Shown here: positions 9,612 to 21,081 of the stretch, piece after piece
How the letters are laid out: the number at the start of each line of letters is the position of its first letter
Numbering within the stretch: the first letter of the stretch is position 1
NCBI GenBank assembly: GCA_015680685.1
Contig: MNCI01000970.1
Location: forward strand, 5,081-69,080
Reading direction: 5' to 3'
DNA: 64,000 nt
From: Gnetum montanum
Taxonomy: Eukaryota; Streptophyta; Gnetopsida; Gnetales; Gnetaceae
Translations under genes and position numbers: made by a program
The notes under the pieces: generated by a model
Databases searched by the model: none
Told to the model about the DNA's origin: nothing
What the model saw: the letters and a program-made list of their open reading frames with translations, nothing else

Positions 9612-9950
9612 TCAGTGGCTGATCGGCAAGAGAGGCCCTGTACCACCCTCCTTATCTGCATCAGGAACGCTAGTATAACAATACACATGATTATCCAACT
9701 CCCAACTCCAGTCTGGCTTCCTTGAAACAGACATTTTGGGCCAACGGTTAATTCTGACATAATGCTCCCTGATCTCTCCTTGATCCCCAGAACTTGTTAC
9801 AGGAACAATGGAGTATGTGCATTCATGGCCTCCCCAAACTTTATCATGTGGGTCTGCTGTTTGTGATCCATCAGGATGGAAATATCTTCGCATGGGAGGC
9901 CCAGTACCTCTCCACGAAGGATCCAAATTAAGCCAATACAAGGGAGCTGG
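9612..9950 (-). CDS. F-box gene exon 4
   Basis: This exon has 112 codons plus TGA and starts PAPLYWLNLDPSWRGTG after TTTCAG. It carries the conserved C-terminal domain. Confidence 0.92.
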   Translation of the reverse strand, partial: PAPLYWLNLDPSWRGTGPPMRRYFHPDGSQTADPHDKVWGGHECTYSIVPVTSSGDQGEIREHYVRINRWPKMSVSRKPDWSWELDNHVYCYTSVPDADKEGGTGPLLPISH

Positions 9951-12900
9951 CTGAAAGACTCGAAAAAAAAAACAAACAAATAAATAGTTTTGTGATTTTG
10001 TTTCTCTTAATCACAAATTAATATCTTCAATCTAATCCGTTCACGCCATTGTCCGACAAAAGAATAAAAAGACAAAAAAGGAGTGAATACTCACCGTTTT
10101 GAAACGGAATTCCCAAACATGGCTACAAAGATCCTCCTTTGTAATTCGAGTCTGGTGATATCAGCGATGATACAAACATGATAAGAAATCATGACATTGA
10201 TTTCAAAATAGCAATATATGAATAAAAATTAAATGCTCGGGCTCAACGAAAATAGCAGAAAGCTTATGCTCAAATGTTTTAACAATATATCAAAGAACAA
10301 AGAAGCTTTTCAGCATTTGCAAAAGGATGTCGTCCTAATAATCATAGAGATTCTCGTGAACATTTTGACGAAGGGAAACAAAGAGTCGGTAAGAAAAAGC
10401 ATCTAAGAAAGTTTCAATGGTTGTGGATGTAAAGAATATCAGGGCAACAACAAAATTATTCAGGATTCACTTGTATTGAGCATGCTACCATGCATGTAGG
10501 ATGGCAGCTCAGAAATCATTTCAATCCATAGACCATAGCCCATAACGTAATTGTTATGCCTTCTACCTTAACAATTATTTCAGTCAATGCCCTGAATTCT
10601 GCAAGATATGGTTGTGGTATAGCTTTCTGCCAAACTACTTGTTTGTGTCTAATGGCTTTCCATCTTTTTAGGACAACTGAGTAACCTACATAAAAAGAAT
10701 CACAAAACCAGCTCAGAAGGTAAAAGAAAATGGTCAGTGATCTGTAGCACAAACAAAGTATACATCAGCTGTTTCTTGGTTCTAAACATCCACACCAAGA
10801 TCTCTAAAAGTTGAAGCATGGCTTTCAGATATAAAATTTTCTCCAACTATAGGAGTTTTAAGTTGATCAATAATTCCATGTCTTCTGAACAATCTAAATA
10901 CGCAGTTCCAATGTAGTGTGCTTGCAATACAAAAACATGACTCACATAGCAATAAGTAATTTGGACAGCATACACAAAAAGAAAAGTTCATTTGCAAGGA
11001 GTTTATCCATTGGACATTTCAGAGCACAAAGACTTCGTAATATTGACAATTAAAGTATTTCTACTATATATTCATAGTATTCTCAGTACAAACTATTTAA
11101 AAAACAAACAAACAAAGACACTGTTGCATGTTGTCCTTATGTCTAGTCGATAAACTCGTATAATGATCATAACATTAGCCTGACATATCAAAGCACAGTA
11201 TAAGTAAAACTTAAAAGTTTGAAAATGAAAAAATTAAATTCATCCTAAATTTTAAAAAAAAAACTCACTCTTTTTGCATCCAAAACAGAAATTGAGTACG
11301 CTGCAAGTTTTGACAACCCTTTCTGCAATGCTCTCTGTGGAAGATGTGCTTTACCAGACCATAACTCTTCACACTGCAGATAAACTTCTGACAGACTCTA
11401 TGAAATGCATATGTAAAAAGAAGACTTCCATTCATAATAAGTAGCTCATGATTGAAAACATAAGTACACAATTAAATAAAAACATGTTAACTAAATTTAT
11501 GTTCATGGTAAAGATTGAACGGGCAATTAAGGCAGGCAGTATAATTTCAGATGTTCCAAAGGATTAAAAAGCATGTTTTGATCATATGTGCTAATGCCTC
11601 TCCACAAGATACCCTTACAAAGGTCATTGGAGGTGAAAATCATATTGGAAGTAGTGTTTCATCCTAAGTTGTCATTGCCTTCAACTCATTGAAGTAAACC
11701 ATCATAGGTGATTTGTTAGAGTTCTTAAAGCCTTCTGTCTATTTGACAACTTGAATGCATATATTTATCATACCCTCAAGCAGCATGTATGGACATGAAC
11801 CTCTAACCTAACAATCATAAGCAAACCCTAATAGTGCTAGAATTTATGTTATAGACTAAATGTAGATCATTTGACTTATTACAGGTTGCGAGGACAGGAA
11901 AGGGTTAAGCAAGGCCTGCTTATGTTTGCACTACTGTTATTGTTTGTCAGTTCAAACCATGCCCTTCTTAGGTAAGAGTACCTTATACATACTTTACATT
12001 CAAAACGGTGACGAACATGCATGCAAGTGATTATTTTCTCACTTGTAACTCCTACGGTGCTTAACATTTATAATTTATTGTTCATAAAGCTCAAGCCAGT
12101 AATGACCACAAATCGATCACAACATACCAATTAAATGTGATGGGATATTTATGGAAATTCTTTGAATTTATGATTTCTAGGTCTTAGGCCTCTTACTATA
12201 CAAGGTTTAGCAATCATATTTCAAGGTGCTTAGGAATTTTCTGGGCATCAAATTTTAACTTAATATTATCCATCTATTTCATAACTGCAGCCTAAGATAT
12301 CCTTGAAAGTAGACAATGGTTTTAGTCTTGGCATTGTAATACATGTTTGCTCTAGAACACTCTACCAGTATCACACTTATGGTTTTGCCCATTTTCATTG
12401 CATATTTTGCACTTTGGAAGGGGCTATCATTTGGAGCGATGGTAAGGTATTTGTTTCTCAAGTTGTAAGACTTGTGTTTAAGCTTGGGCATAGCCACTCA
12501 AAAACAGGTTAAGCTTTTGCTCATCCACCAACCCTCCCAGAACCAAGCCTTGGCAAGATGAGCATTGAGCCTCTAGGTGATGAGGGAAAAAAAATCTTGC
12601 ACTCTGGGGATTCCCTTTAGTAAGTTTTTAAAGATGGTATTCCTCTATGATGTGTAAATGCCTACATTTCTACTTGAGGAATTTGAATTGCATCCATCCT
12701 AATGACTTGTGCTGAAATATACAAGTATTACACAAAACGATAATGATTTAAATTAAAACCGAACTTATGCAACAGATCCCTCGGGTCTAAAACACCATAA
12801 AAGAGTAGTTTCCATTTCAGTTTCACATTTTGAAATTCCATCACTACTTATTTTCATCCTGGTATGATAGTTTCTATGATTCTACATGTCCTACAACTGT

Positions 12901-15259
12901 GGAATCTGTTGGAGCTAAGTGATGCCAAATCTATTTATTTTCTCTCATTATACTTATTTGTAAAGTTTGAATCCTTAACATGTTAGAGGTAAGGTTTCAT
13001 AATTAACTCATTTTTAAAAGTTCATGCACTGTAAAAGATGAGCTTTGTGATAAATCCATCATTAGTTTCTTGAGGTTTTATTTAAGAAAGTCAAGGGCAT
13101 TGGGGCAGGTTAGCCCATGTTGATGGGATAAAGGCACTGAGATGATGAAAATCAAGGGCACTAGGAATTAAAATAAAAAATAAAAAAGACACGGGGCCAT
13201 GTTATTCTGTGTACGCATTTAAAAGCCCATACTGGGTATATTATGGTGGATGATAGGGATGAGATGGTTTTGTCTGCTGGACTACGGTCATTGTTAAAAA
13301 GCCCTAGCCCCTAGCTATTGTGGATTGCTCTGCAAGCTTTCCCTTATTACTTATGGTTGAGTTTGCATCTATTTACTTTTGTTAACCTGTTAATCATTGT
13401 GTTACTCCAGCAAACTATTTCACTACAAGTTCTGCTGTGTGATTCCATAACAAGGCACCTCTCAAGCATGACTTTAAAACAAAATTCTGTCTTCTGCTAC
13501 GGTCATATGAGATGGTATTCTAGTTGCTATGAATAGGGCTTTGATTCAAATATTTAAAAATTATGTAGCTAATCTGAATATCATCAATCTCTAATAAAAA
13601 GTTAAATCCCAACATAAGTTGTTACGATTATGCTACTTCTTGTCTTTCTATAGACCATGATTGTGTTCCCTTCTTGTTTTTTTATTTGCAGTTAATGATT
13701 AAAACGTGTGACCCAAACTTAAATGGGGCCGGTTCCACCCTCTGCAAAATCAAATGTCTAGAGGGATCGCAAGTCCCATTGCATAAAAGCATAGTCATTG
13801 TTCATTAAATTTAGATTACACAAATGATATGCCCTTGTTTTTTCTCATAATGATTATGATGATGATCAAGAAAAAACGTAGCTACATAATTAATCGAGCT
13901 CCAGATTCATCTATTTACAACAGATCAAACGGCTCCAAACCTTATATCTAGTACTCAGTGTTTGCAAGTTTTCATTGGTTAGAAATAAGATCCTTATGTT
14001 GATAGTTTTAAATCATGGAACACGGAACCTGGGTATAAACGATAAAATGAATTAGTTTAAGTCAGTTTTCACATCCATAGGCAAACAATGCATTGGTAAG
14101 CAAGTAATTGTGGACACCATTATACAACAAAACAATGCATTGATAAGCGCATTGTAAAATTTTTTGAAACCTGGTGTCAAAAGTGAATTTCTGGAAACCA
14201 CTACAATACAATAAAAGCAAATTTCCAGAAGCAATGAAGATCCAAACTAGCTGTAGATCAATAACATAATATATAAATACAGTCTTGCAGTAAATTTGCT
14301 TTAAAAATGTCCAGATTGTTCAAAAAGGCCAAAAGATGAAGAAGCCATCAGTTCGGTAAGGTTTTGATGATGTGCTATGTATGAGAGCTTCAACTTTGTT
14401 AAGACAAGTTAAATAATCCAACTTGTAAGAAAAGATGCTAGTGATTTTGAGAAGATAAAGGACATATTACTCCAAAAGAAATGTCATAGGACAAACCAAC
14501 TCAATGAACAACACAAATTGTTTCTCGGCATTCTATTTCAATTTAGCCGGATACATTCAAAAGCAATAAAAAGTATGACTCAGGTGGTGCAGAAGTACAC
14601 ATGAAGCGTATCAAAGCAAACAGGGCCTAGTGATATCTTAACAAAGTGATTTCTACTCCTGCTGTGTAATAATCAAGTCATGCTGGGGCGATGACAAGAT
14701 TTGGTTATATAATCCAACAAGGTTCTTGAAACCCTATATCTCTCCAGTCTCAATTTTTACTCGAGGATAAAACTGTCCTACTCTGAAATTCCACTTGGAA
14801 TCTATCCTGTATCAAAAACCCATGACTAGTTTCCAACATGAAGCCATTCTAGTTACCAATTTTCTCCCTGGAATCAAATGTGAATTCAATATATATCTGG
14901 ACAAGAACAGTAAGATGATCCCAGAAATGACATACCCATTTTCCCCAGAGGCAGTCACTGGAAGCCAGAGCGTACCATCCCCGAGAAACAAGAATCGACT
15001 GTGCCAAGCTGCGTGCATCCAAATGGGACAGAATCATCAACATGATATCGGAACCCATCACAGACAGAGGATCGAAGCACCCCTCTCTGAGGCGCTTCTT
15101 CTTCCCCTTCTCACCATCGCAATTCTGGGCCTGCAAAACCCTAGAAACCCTAGCAACATCAGCAGCGGTTTCGGCCCTTGATGATGCTGATGCTGCTGTT
15201 TCTGCTGCTGTTGCACCAAACATGAGAACGCTGCGCGGAGAATCGCCCGCCATTGTCAT
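9612..15259 (-). CDS. F-box protein with conserved plant C-terminal domain (4 exons)
   Basis: Exons on the minus strand are 15259-14936, 11373-11269, 10151-10095 and 9950-9612. Donors are GTATGT, GTGAGT and GTGAGT; every acceptor is CAG; all three introns are phase 0. The product is about 274 residues. Residues 1-61 are low complexity (Ala/Ser, then KGKKKRLREG). Residues 62-113 form the F-box (FDPLSVMGSDIMLMILSHLD to the SSDCLWGKWCEELW end), which should bind SKP1 in an SCF ubiquitin ligase. The C-terminus holds VWEFRFK, WRGTGPPMRRYFHPDGSQ, KVWGGHE, REHYVRINRWPKMSVSR, DWSWEL and PDADKEGGTGP, a block I recall from a small family of plant F-box proteins (possibly the FBP7-like group; unverified). 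ATG 15259 is chosen because the frame upstream has no ATG; ATG 15253 is an alternative. The gene shows no stops or shifts. Confidence 0.9.
10095..10151 (-). CDS. F-box gene exon 3
   Basis: This 19-codon exon encodes TRITKEDLCSHVWEFRFKT and is flanked by CCAG and GTGAGT. It is too short to stand out on its own but joins the neighbouring exons in frame. Confidence 0.88.
11269..11373 (-). CDS. F-box gene exon 2
   Basis: This 35-codon exon opens CEELWSGKAHLP and ends AAYSISVLDAKR, flanked by CAG and GTGAGT. It completes the F-box and is in phase with both neighbours. Confidence 0.88.
11374..14935 (-). other. intron 1 of F-box gene (3.6 kb)
   Basis: The intron is AT-rich and non-coding. I found no transposon motif, RNA gene or coding exon in it. 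Short open frames here lack similarity to anything I recognise. Introns 2 (10152-11268) and 3 (9951-10094) are likewise empty. Confidence 0.7.
14936..15259 (-). CDS. F-box gene exon 1
   Basis: This exon has 108 codons and ends LASSDCLWGKW before GTATGT. It holds the N-terminal low-complexity region and most of the F-box. Confidence 0.88.
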
Positions 15260-15323
15260 TGTCCAATGCCTGGCAAAGAACAGAAGAAGAAGCACAGCAA
15301 CACCCCACGCCAAATCATGCCAT
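15256..15323 (-). promoter_or_regulatory. two chained upstream ORFs in F-box leader
   Basis: On the minus strand ATG GCA TGA starts at 15323. Its TGA overlaps the ATG at 15318 (ATGA). The second ORF encodes 20 residues (MIWRGVLLCFFFCSLPGIGQ), and its TGA (15258-15256) overlaps the main ATG (15259-15257), again ATGA. If the transcript starts upstream of 15323, each stop hands over to the next start, which would limit translation of the F-box protein. The transcript start is not known from sequence. Confidence 0.6.
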
Positions 15324-15486
15324 CACTGTTTTGCTGCGCTACTTTTTTTTCTTTTTGTTGTAGCAACAGCAGTGAAGTGAAGGATGATATACTACTGCTC
15401 CAATACAACGCTCACTGCGACTGATTCTGCAATTGACTGACTGAACTGAATGATGATGAATTCTGCACTCACTCAGAAAAAAACTG

Positions 15487-15513
15487 TTGCTGCTGCAGCA
15501 GCAGCAGCAGCAA
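15487..15513. repeat. CTG/CAG microsatellite
   Basis: TTGCTGCTG passes into six or so CAG units, so the tract is partly self-complementary (CTGCTGCAGCAG). It lies about 230 bp upstream of the F-box start codon, perhaps in the 5' UTR. Confidence 0.85.
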
Positions 15514-16121
15514 TTTCAGATGACTGACATCGAAATTCGAACAAACAAGTTGCCCTGCAACCACCACTGTGATGCTGATAGATGGGTAATGCGACAGGCC
15601 ATTCGTATACCTGTCCCGTTTTGGCAAAAGCGGGAGGACAAGCACAACCAGCAACCCTGAGAATCCTGCTGATTTTCCGTACCCAGGGCTTCAAGATCGT
15701 GCCATGGCGGTCGGTGAAAGAGGGTGTTAAATAAAAAGAAAAAAGAAAAAAAAACAACAGTGATGGATGAGCACTGTGTTTGTACCAAAACGTTCGCAGA
15801 ATTGGTGGAATGGTAAAATATTTGCAGTGGGTTTTGCGGATTTTATGTTGCAGCAGGCGATGTGGGTGCTAACATCACAGTCTTGGCTTGGCGTTGGCAG
15901 AACCCAGAAGAAGCTCCATACTGAGCATCATGGGTGTGTGGATTTTGATGGCCTGAAAATGACAGTGGCAAAATTGGGTATGGCTTGAATTGCGTTGGAT
16001 GTATCTACATGCAGTTGCTGATTGATAACTTGGCCGGCCCTACTTGCAGCAGCAGCAGCAGAGTGGGCCAGTAGGCCTTAACTGCAAGCCACGGTAATTT
16101 AACTCCAGGTCTGTACCCATT

Positions 16122-16220
16122 AGCCAATATGATGCTGCTACTATGCAGTTTCAACTTTCGACTAACAATCAGCCAATATGATCTGCTGCTGCTGCTGCTT
16201 TGCAGTTTCAACTTTCAGCT
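16122..16220. repeat. 49-bp tandem duplication with GCT repeats
   Basis: Two copies (from 16122 and 16171) share AGCCAATATGAT, a GCTGCT run and GCAGTTTCAACTTTC. The second copy has more GCT units. An AGC run also lies at about 16047-16061. Confidence 0.85.
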
Positions 16221-17074
16221 GCACTTGGATGAAAGAATAGACCAAATAGTTGTTATTGTTTTCCACTGGCTGTAGCAGGGCAGACTCTCTGCATCTCTAT
16301 CATAGGGCTGCAATATAAATACAAATGCAAATGCAAGTGGCAATCCTGTCAGCAGCTTTGTCTGCAGCACAGCAATTCATAATAATGATAATAATAATCA
16401 TCGTTTTCATCATCATGATTGCACTGGCAGGCAAGGAACACCCCCAGTCAACCATCTGGCCACCGCTGCACTGCACTGCACCGCCCTGAACTGCTCTTAC
16501 CTGTTATAGTTGCAAGAATCTCTGCATCTTCTGTGAGCGACTTGCTTGCGATTTGCTCCCTCTGCCTGCCGCTCTTCTGTTAAACTAAAGGTGAGTGTTT
16601 CTTTGCCAAGGCAGTTAGACGGATGAGTGTTGTTATGCCTGAATTCAGGCAGGTGAAATAGCCAGGTGAAATAGCGAGTCTTTTGAGGGAAACTCTATGC
16701 GAATAATAGTTTCATGGGCAAACTATAAATCAAAAAATAGACTCTTTGGATGGTGTTAGGTAGTCATAGGATGTGACACATATTTATCTCAACGGTCCAT
16801 TTGACACGATGTGGATTGATTTATGGTTTTGCTAGACCGATGTGAATTGATTGATGGTTTTCCTAGTTTCATGCTTGACCTTACATCCTAGTGAATGCAC
16901 ATATCAGCTAGCAAGGTTGATAATGATGAAAATTTAAACACCTCCTATTGCAGCCTTGCTTGAAGAAGAAATCAATAAGATGTACTTTGGTGGTCAAGTC
17001 TCCATGCTATCTTCAATGTTTATAAAATATGTAAATATTGTGCTAGGTACATCATAATAATATATATAGTTTGA

Positions 17075-17785
17075 TCAGAACTTTACAACTTAGCATTGCT
17101 TAACAAAATCAAACTAAAGACTTAAAGCTTTCAAAACCATGCCAAAATGAGTGTTTTAATGTTTCAAAAAATAAAAGAACAAAAGAATGTTTTTAAATGC
17201 ATATTAGTTTAACTTCTAGTGCTATTATTAGTTTAACTTCTAGTGTTATTGTTTGGAGGTTTCAAAATTAAAACTAGATGAATGTGTGAATTAAGACTTT
17301 TGATTTGGAAACTTAAAGTTATGGGTTCAATTTATTGGAAAACTAAAATAATTGTAATATAGGTACACCCCAAGATATATAGTCCATAATTCAGCATTGT
17401 CAAACAGAATCAAACTCATAACTTGGAGCTTTCAAATCAAGAGTCTTAGGTTCGAATTGATTAGGTAGCACTAAGTAATAAAAGTTCTAGTTAAATTGTA
17501 TAAATGTTTCGTGTTGGATATATCTGGTGGTACATATAGTCATATAATAACGATTCATGGATAAGACTCTTGATTTGAAAGCTTTGATGTTAAGTCATGG
17601 GTTCAATTTTAGTGGGCAATATTGAGTTATAAAGTTCTAATTGGACTATCTATATTGGGGTGTACTTATATTACAATTATTTCAGGTTATAATTCCAATT
17701 CAATAATGAAGTGTTAACATAGTGGTAAGACTCTTGATTTGAAAGCTCTAATGTTAAGTTATGAAACTAAAATGTTTTTTATTAT
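17075..17785. repeat. tRNA-SINE-like copies forming inverted repeat
   Basis: Several copies share AAGACTCTTGATTTGAAAGC followed about 15 bases later by (G)GGTTCAATTT, which resemble the A and B boxes of a tRNA-derived promoter. Plus-oriented copies lie near 17290, 17560 and 17725, reverse copies near 17090 and 17395-17458. The block 17342-17458 is roughly the reverse complement of 17560-17690, including the GTACACCCCAA / TTGGGGTGTAC ends, so the DNA could fold into a long hairpin. No intact SINE end or poly(A)/poly(T) tail was defined. Confidence 0.5.
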
Positions 17786-17929
17786 GTCCAGAGACCCTTA
17801 GGATCTTTTGGATAGTATTGGACAAAAGAAATATATATAGTATGTGTAGGTAACACTTTATCAATAAAGCTACCAAGTTTTCTTGGTGCTATTTCAAAAA
17901 AGCTAAATTAAACTATTGGCTATAATTTG

Positions 17930-18580
17930 CTATTTGTGGCTTTGCATAGGAAATATGTGATGCTCATGTTCAATAGCTCTTTGATTGCATAAACAACAAG
18001 TTCTCTCTTCTCTTCAAAACTGGACCCATCTTCTTGTTTCAATTGTAAAATAATGGGAGCCCAATCTTGCTCGATTGATTTGACATCGTAGGTGATAGGA
18101 TATAAGAGCAGATAAATAAGCTACTTCTTTCTTGATGCCTCCTCTAATGCTATATAGGTATAATTATTTTGTTCTTGTTGGGTCACTCCAAATATGCAAA
18201 GGTGCCTTATTTCTAATACTCTTACAAAACTGCCTTATATTGCAACGTATCAATCTCAATGTTCCATTTTTTGAGCAAAATCATTCCCTTGTAGAACCAC
18301 CATTTCTATTGCGTAGCAACTAAGACTTCCTTCAAAAATTTAGTTGTTGTGCTACTAGAAAGACTATGAACCAATGCTACTAATTAACAAAGTCTTTTTA
18401 TCTCTAAAGGCATCATATCTACTTCAAGAAGCAACAAATCATGTGGGACCTGCTTTTTAACCCAAAATTCTTCTACCAAAGAATATTTTTAAACTTCTTC
18501 TATTTTCTTCCAATATTTGCTAGTAAGTCCAAGACCTTACACTTCCATACAAAAGAGTTGGTTGCACAATAGAAAAAATT
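17930..18580 (-). pseudogene. LINE reverse-transcriptase C-terminal fragment
   Basis: Read on the minus strand in shifting frames, the DNA gives QPTLLYGSVRSW, IFFGRRILG, a segment with LEVDMMPLEIKRL, a KFLKEVLVAT segment, then ARLGSHYFTIETRRW and RTCCLCNQRAIEHEHHI. This order matches the end of non-LTR retrotransposon polymerases: LLYG.E.W, ILG...TP..LLLE.G..PLE, and a terminal CxxC...H..H zinc-binding motif. RTE-like clades have this tail. The copy is 5'-truncated and full of stops. It ends about 40 bp before the chromovirus LTR. Confidence 0.6.
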
Positions 18581-18623
18581 AGTTGTTTCTTGATTTTTTA
18601 GGTTAAGATAGTTTTCCTTTTGG

Positions 18624-19514
18624 TATAGGGACACATCTTCTAATTCCCTTGTTATTCCCTATGCATGTATTTGGTAGGTTTTGAGCTTTGTGGAGATGTC
18701 TTGGAGATCAATGTGACATCTTACCCGAGAGTGGAGTCTTCATAAAAAACATCTTGAATTCGGTAGGAGACATCTTGCCAATAGAGGAGATGTCTTAGGG
18801 GAGATGTCTCCCCAAAAGAAGAGACATCTCAAGAAAGATGTCTTGAGCTCAAAGGAGATGTCTCCCCCCAAAAATAGTAGATGTCTTTCTTGAAAATTGT
18901 GTTTTTCTTGAGATGACCCAAGGCAGCTTGGGAAACTTTTAGAATTAACCATTCCAAATTGGGAAACAACTAAGAGTTGGAGGAAAAAGATACAAACAAC
19001 ATGGAAACTCCAAGTTAAGCTTGTGAAAGGTTTCCCTAGGTTTTAAGGTTGCTTTCATTAATAAATAATGTTGGGGTTTCGTGCTTGTACAAGGGATGGA
19101 CAAAGAGTGAAAGATAAGTCTTGGTGAGAGCACTTGAGTTGAGGAGGGCATGGAAAGAGTGTATTGCTATAGCTTGAGGATTAATATATGTGGATTGGCC
19201 TATGTGTTCTTATCTCTTGTTTATTGCTCTAAATTGAATCTTAGTCTCAAGTTGTGGGAGAGATTTTCCATTAGTTATGTCTTACATTAAGAATAGCCAT
19301 TGTGTGGTTGCAGAGCCTCATTCTTTGTAGCATTATTTAAGTATTTTAAGAGGTTTTAGATATTTGTGGGTTTTGGAAACTTGATTGTAACATTCTAATT
19401 GAATAATCAAATATAACTAGTTTTCTTATTTTCTACCAAATAAATTATCTTTTCATAGGATTTGAATTTAGTATTCAAAAGTGATTTAAAAATTTGAGTG
19501 AACTTGCTTCAACA
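18624..19514 (+). repeat. 5' LTR of chromovirus H
   Basis: The start TATAGGGACACATCTTC aligns with TGTAGGAACACCTCTTC at 62968, and the end GCTTCAACA lies five bases before the primer site. Shared inner words include GGTTGTGGGAGAGATT, TTACATTAAGAA, GTGGTTG.AGAGCCTCAT and TAGTTTTCTTATTTTCTA. It holds an AGACATCT/AGATGTCT array (18690-18900). Confidence 0.8.
18690..18900. repeat. AGACATCT/AGATGTCT dyad array in H LTR
   Basis: About ten 8-10 bp words of the form (A/G)AGA-YR-TCT(T/C) occur in both orientations, for example AGACATCTTG, GGAGATGTCTCC and AAGATGTCTT. The same array, longer (about 14 words), lies at 63037-63350 in the 3' LTR and accounts for much of its extra length. Confidence 0.75.
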
Positions 19515-19518
19515 TTAT

Positions 19519-19530
19519 TGGTATCAAAGA
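19519..19530 (+). promoter_or_regulatory. primer-binding site of H (tRNA-iMet)
   Basis: TGGTATCAAAGA is close to TGGTATCAGAGC, the complement of initiator tRNA-Met, four bases inside the LTR. Confidence 0.75.
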
Positions 19531-19579
19531 TTTATGTTAATTTTTGCTTGGAAATTGGTGGAGGATTTTGACTAGTTCA

Positions 19580-20212
19580 AATGACACCTAAGAAGAAATA
19601 GGTTCAAGCACTGAATAGAGACAAGGAGAGCATGAAGTTTACCTTCCAAATAATAATTGCTCAATTAAATGAAATCAGCACAAAGGTAGATAGAAATGTT
19701 AGTCCTAGTCATATTTAGACATGCAGTGGTGATGAGCATGCATGTTCAAATGAAAACGTTTCACAACTATGTAGGGATAGAGTAGATGAAGAGGAAGGAT
19801 AATCCAGCTATGGGAGTGTAGGAATCCATCAACCAAGGATTCCAATAGGAGAAAATCTTATTCCTTGGATGAGAATTTTGAGGGCTCCAATAGTGGTAAA
19901 TTCTTCTTCTTTGGGTAAGCTTGGCAAGGAAGATGAGGCAAGGCTTGCTAAAGTGTTTAGAAATGCTGTAAGACTCCTGCATGTTGAGTTGAAGACTTTC
20001 AATGATGTAGATGACACAATTTATTTTACAAGTTGGCTAAAGGCACTTGAGAAGCATTTCTAGTTGGAAGAGGTACTGAATAACTTGATGGTACCTATTG
20101 TTGAATCTAGATTAGAAGGTATGGCTTCTACTTGTTAGAGGAAAAAAGTCCCAAGGTTATGAAAGAAGAAATAGTCAACACATTAGAGATTGGGATATGA
20201 TGAAATAGAAGT
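19580..20212 (+). pseudogene. chromovirus H gag, first part
   Basis: The frame starts ATGACACCTAAGAAGAAATAG (stop by mutation) and continues with a Lys/Glu-rich N-terminus. The longest clean piece is 19869-20063, with DEARLAKVFRNAVRLLHVEL and YFTSWLKALEKHF, followed by LEEVLNNLMVPIVESRLEGM, a retrotransposon gag domain (W....E..F pattern). It ends in WDMMK at 20212, where element E has inserted. The matching continuation, KLKRNLNSL, starts at 49627-49632. Multiple TAG/TGA stops show long decay. Confidence 0.65.
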
Positions 20213-21081
20213 TGATGAGTAATGGGTATTCCCTATGCCTAATCGTATTAATTACTAGTGTGTACACAAAATCAATTCAAATTTCATGGACCTTATTTAC
20301 CTAAGTGGTTGATATTTCTAGATGGTGAAATATGTAGTCATTAGTCATTATCTTCCAAATCAACACTTGTGGTAATCTATGCATATGGTTAAGTGTTATT
20401 GAGATGTAAGATATTTATTTTTATACTTTTTATTATTTTCTCTACTTCTAAAATGATTAAGTAAATAAAAATGTAATATTTAAATTAACTAACTTGCCTA
20501 AATGTAAAGTATTCATTCCTACTTTCTGTACACAGCTTGAACATATACTAATGCTGCTAGGTTACCAAATATCTACTATTAGATGTACCATGTACCAAGT
20601 ATTCATTGCTAGGGCTACCAAGCATTAATATATTCTACTTGAAGTGGTTGTACTCATGTTACTTACAAACAATAAAATTAATTGCTTAATAGTAAGAAAG
20701 TAAATTACATGTAAAGTAAATTGTTGTAAAATAGAGTTATGCTAATCCAAGTGTTGCAATGAAACAAGAAATCTCAATTTTATTTTCATTCATGCAGATG
20801 TGTCGAGGTATATGTGTCCTAGAATAAAATGTCATACAATCACTTTAATCCACACTACAAGAACTTAGAGGGGAAAATATTCTAACTTCTATGGGAAGAA
20901 ACTATAAGATTTCAACTAAGGAAATGAACAAAAGGTATAATAAATGCAAGGGGTGTGTGAATTTATATAGGCAATGCCTTCATCAGTGTTGATGTACCTA
21001 TGTTAACACATCTTGAGATGCATCAACGAGGATACATTGATGGGGATGCATTGACGTAGTCATCTTAGTGATGTTTCATTA
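20213..21081 (-). repeat. outer 3' LTR of element E
   Basis: In plus orientation it begins TTGATGAGTAATGGGTATTCCC and ends TTTCATTA before TATCCCAATGAC. It aligns along its length with 23950-24808 and 48723-49626 (ACACATCTTGA, GGTTACCAA and GTCCTAGAATAAAA-type blocks). Confidence 0.82.

Larger units (their letters stand above)
15380..17030. other. 5' flank of F-box gene
   Basis: This is the presumed promoter and upstream DNA of the minus-strand F-box gene. It contains CAG/CTG microsatellites, a 49-bp tandem repeat and a direct repeat CAGGTGAAATAG (about 16649-16675). No clear minus-strand TATA box and no supported gene are present; a plus-strand TATAAATA at about 16314-16321 has no coding sequence after it that I recognise. 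Confidence 0.45.

Noticed and set aside
10152-14935. Additional genes in the F-box introns
   Set aside because: Only short frames without motifs or splice support are present.
15259-15313. Upstream in-frame extension of the F-box protein starting near 15313
   Set aside because: It would begin at TTG, and no in-frame ATG exists upstream before a stop; kept only as a speculative membrane-anchored variant in the findings.
15042-15380. 112-codon plus-strand frame
   Set aside because: It is antisense to exon 1 and the leader of the F-box gene, whose splice sites and domains are far better supported.
17560-17690. tRNA gene
   Set aside because: Only A- and B-box-like words are present; no acceptor stem or anticodon arm could be formed, so a SINE-like relic is more likely.
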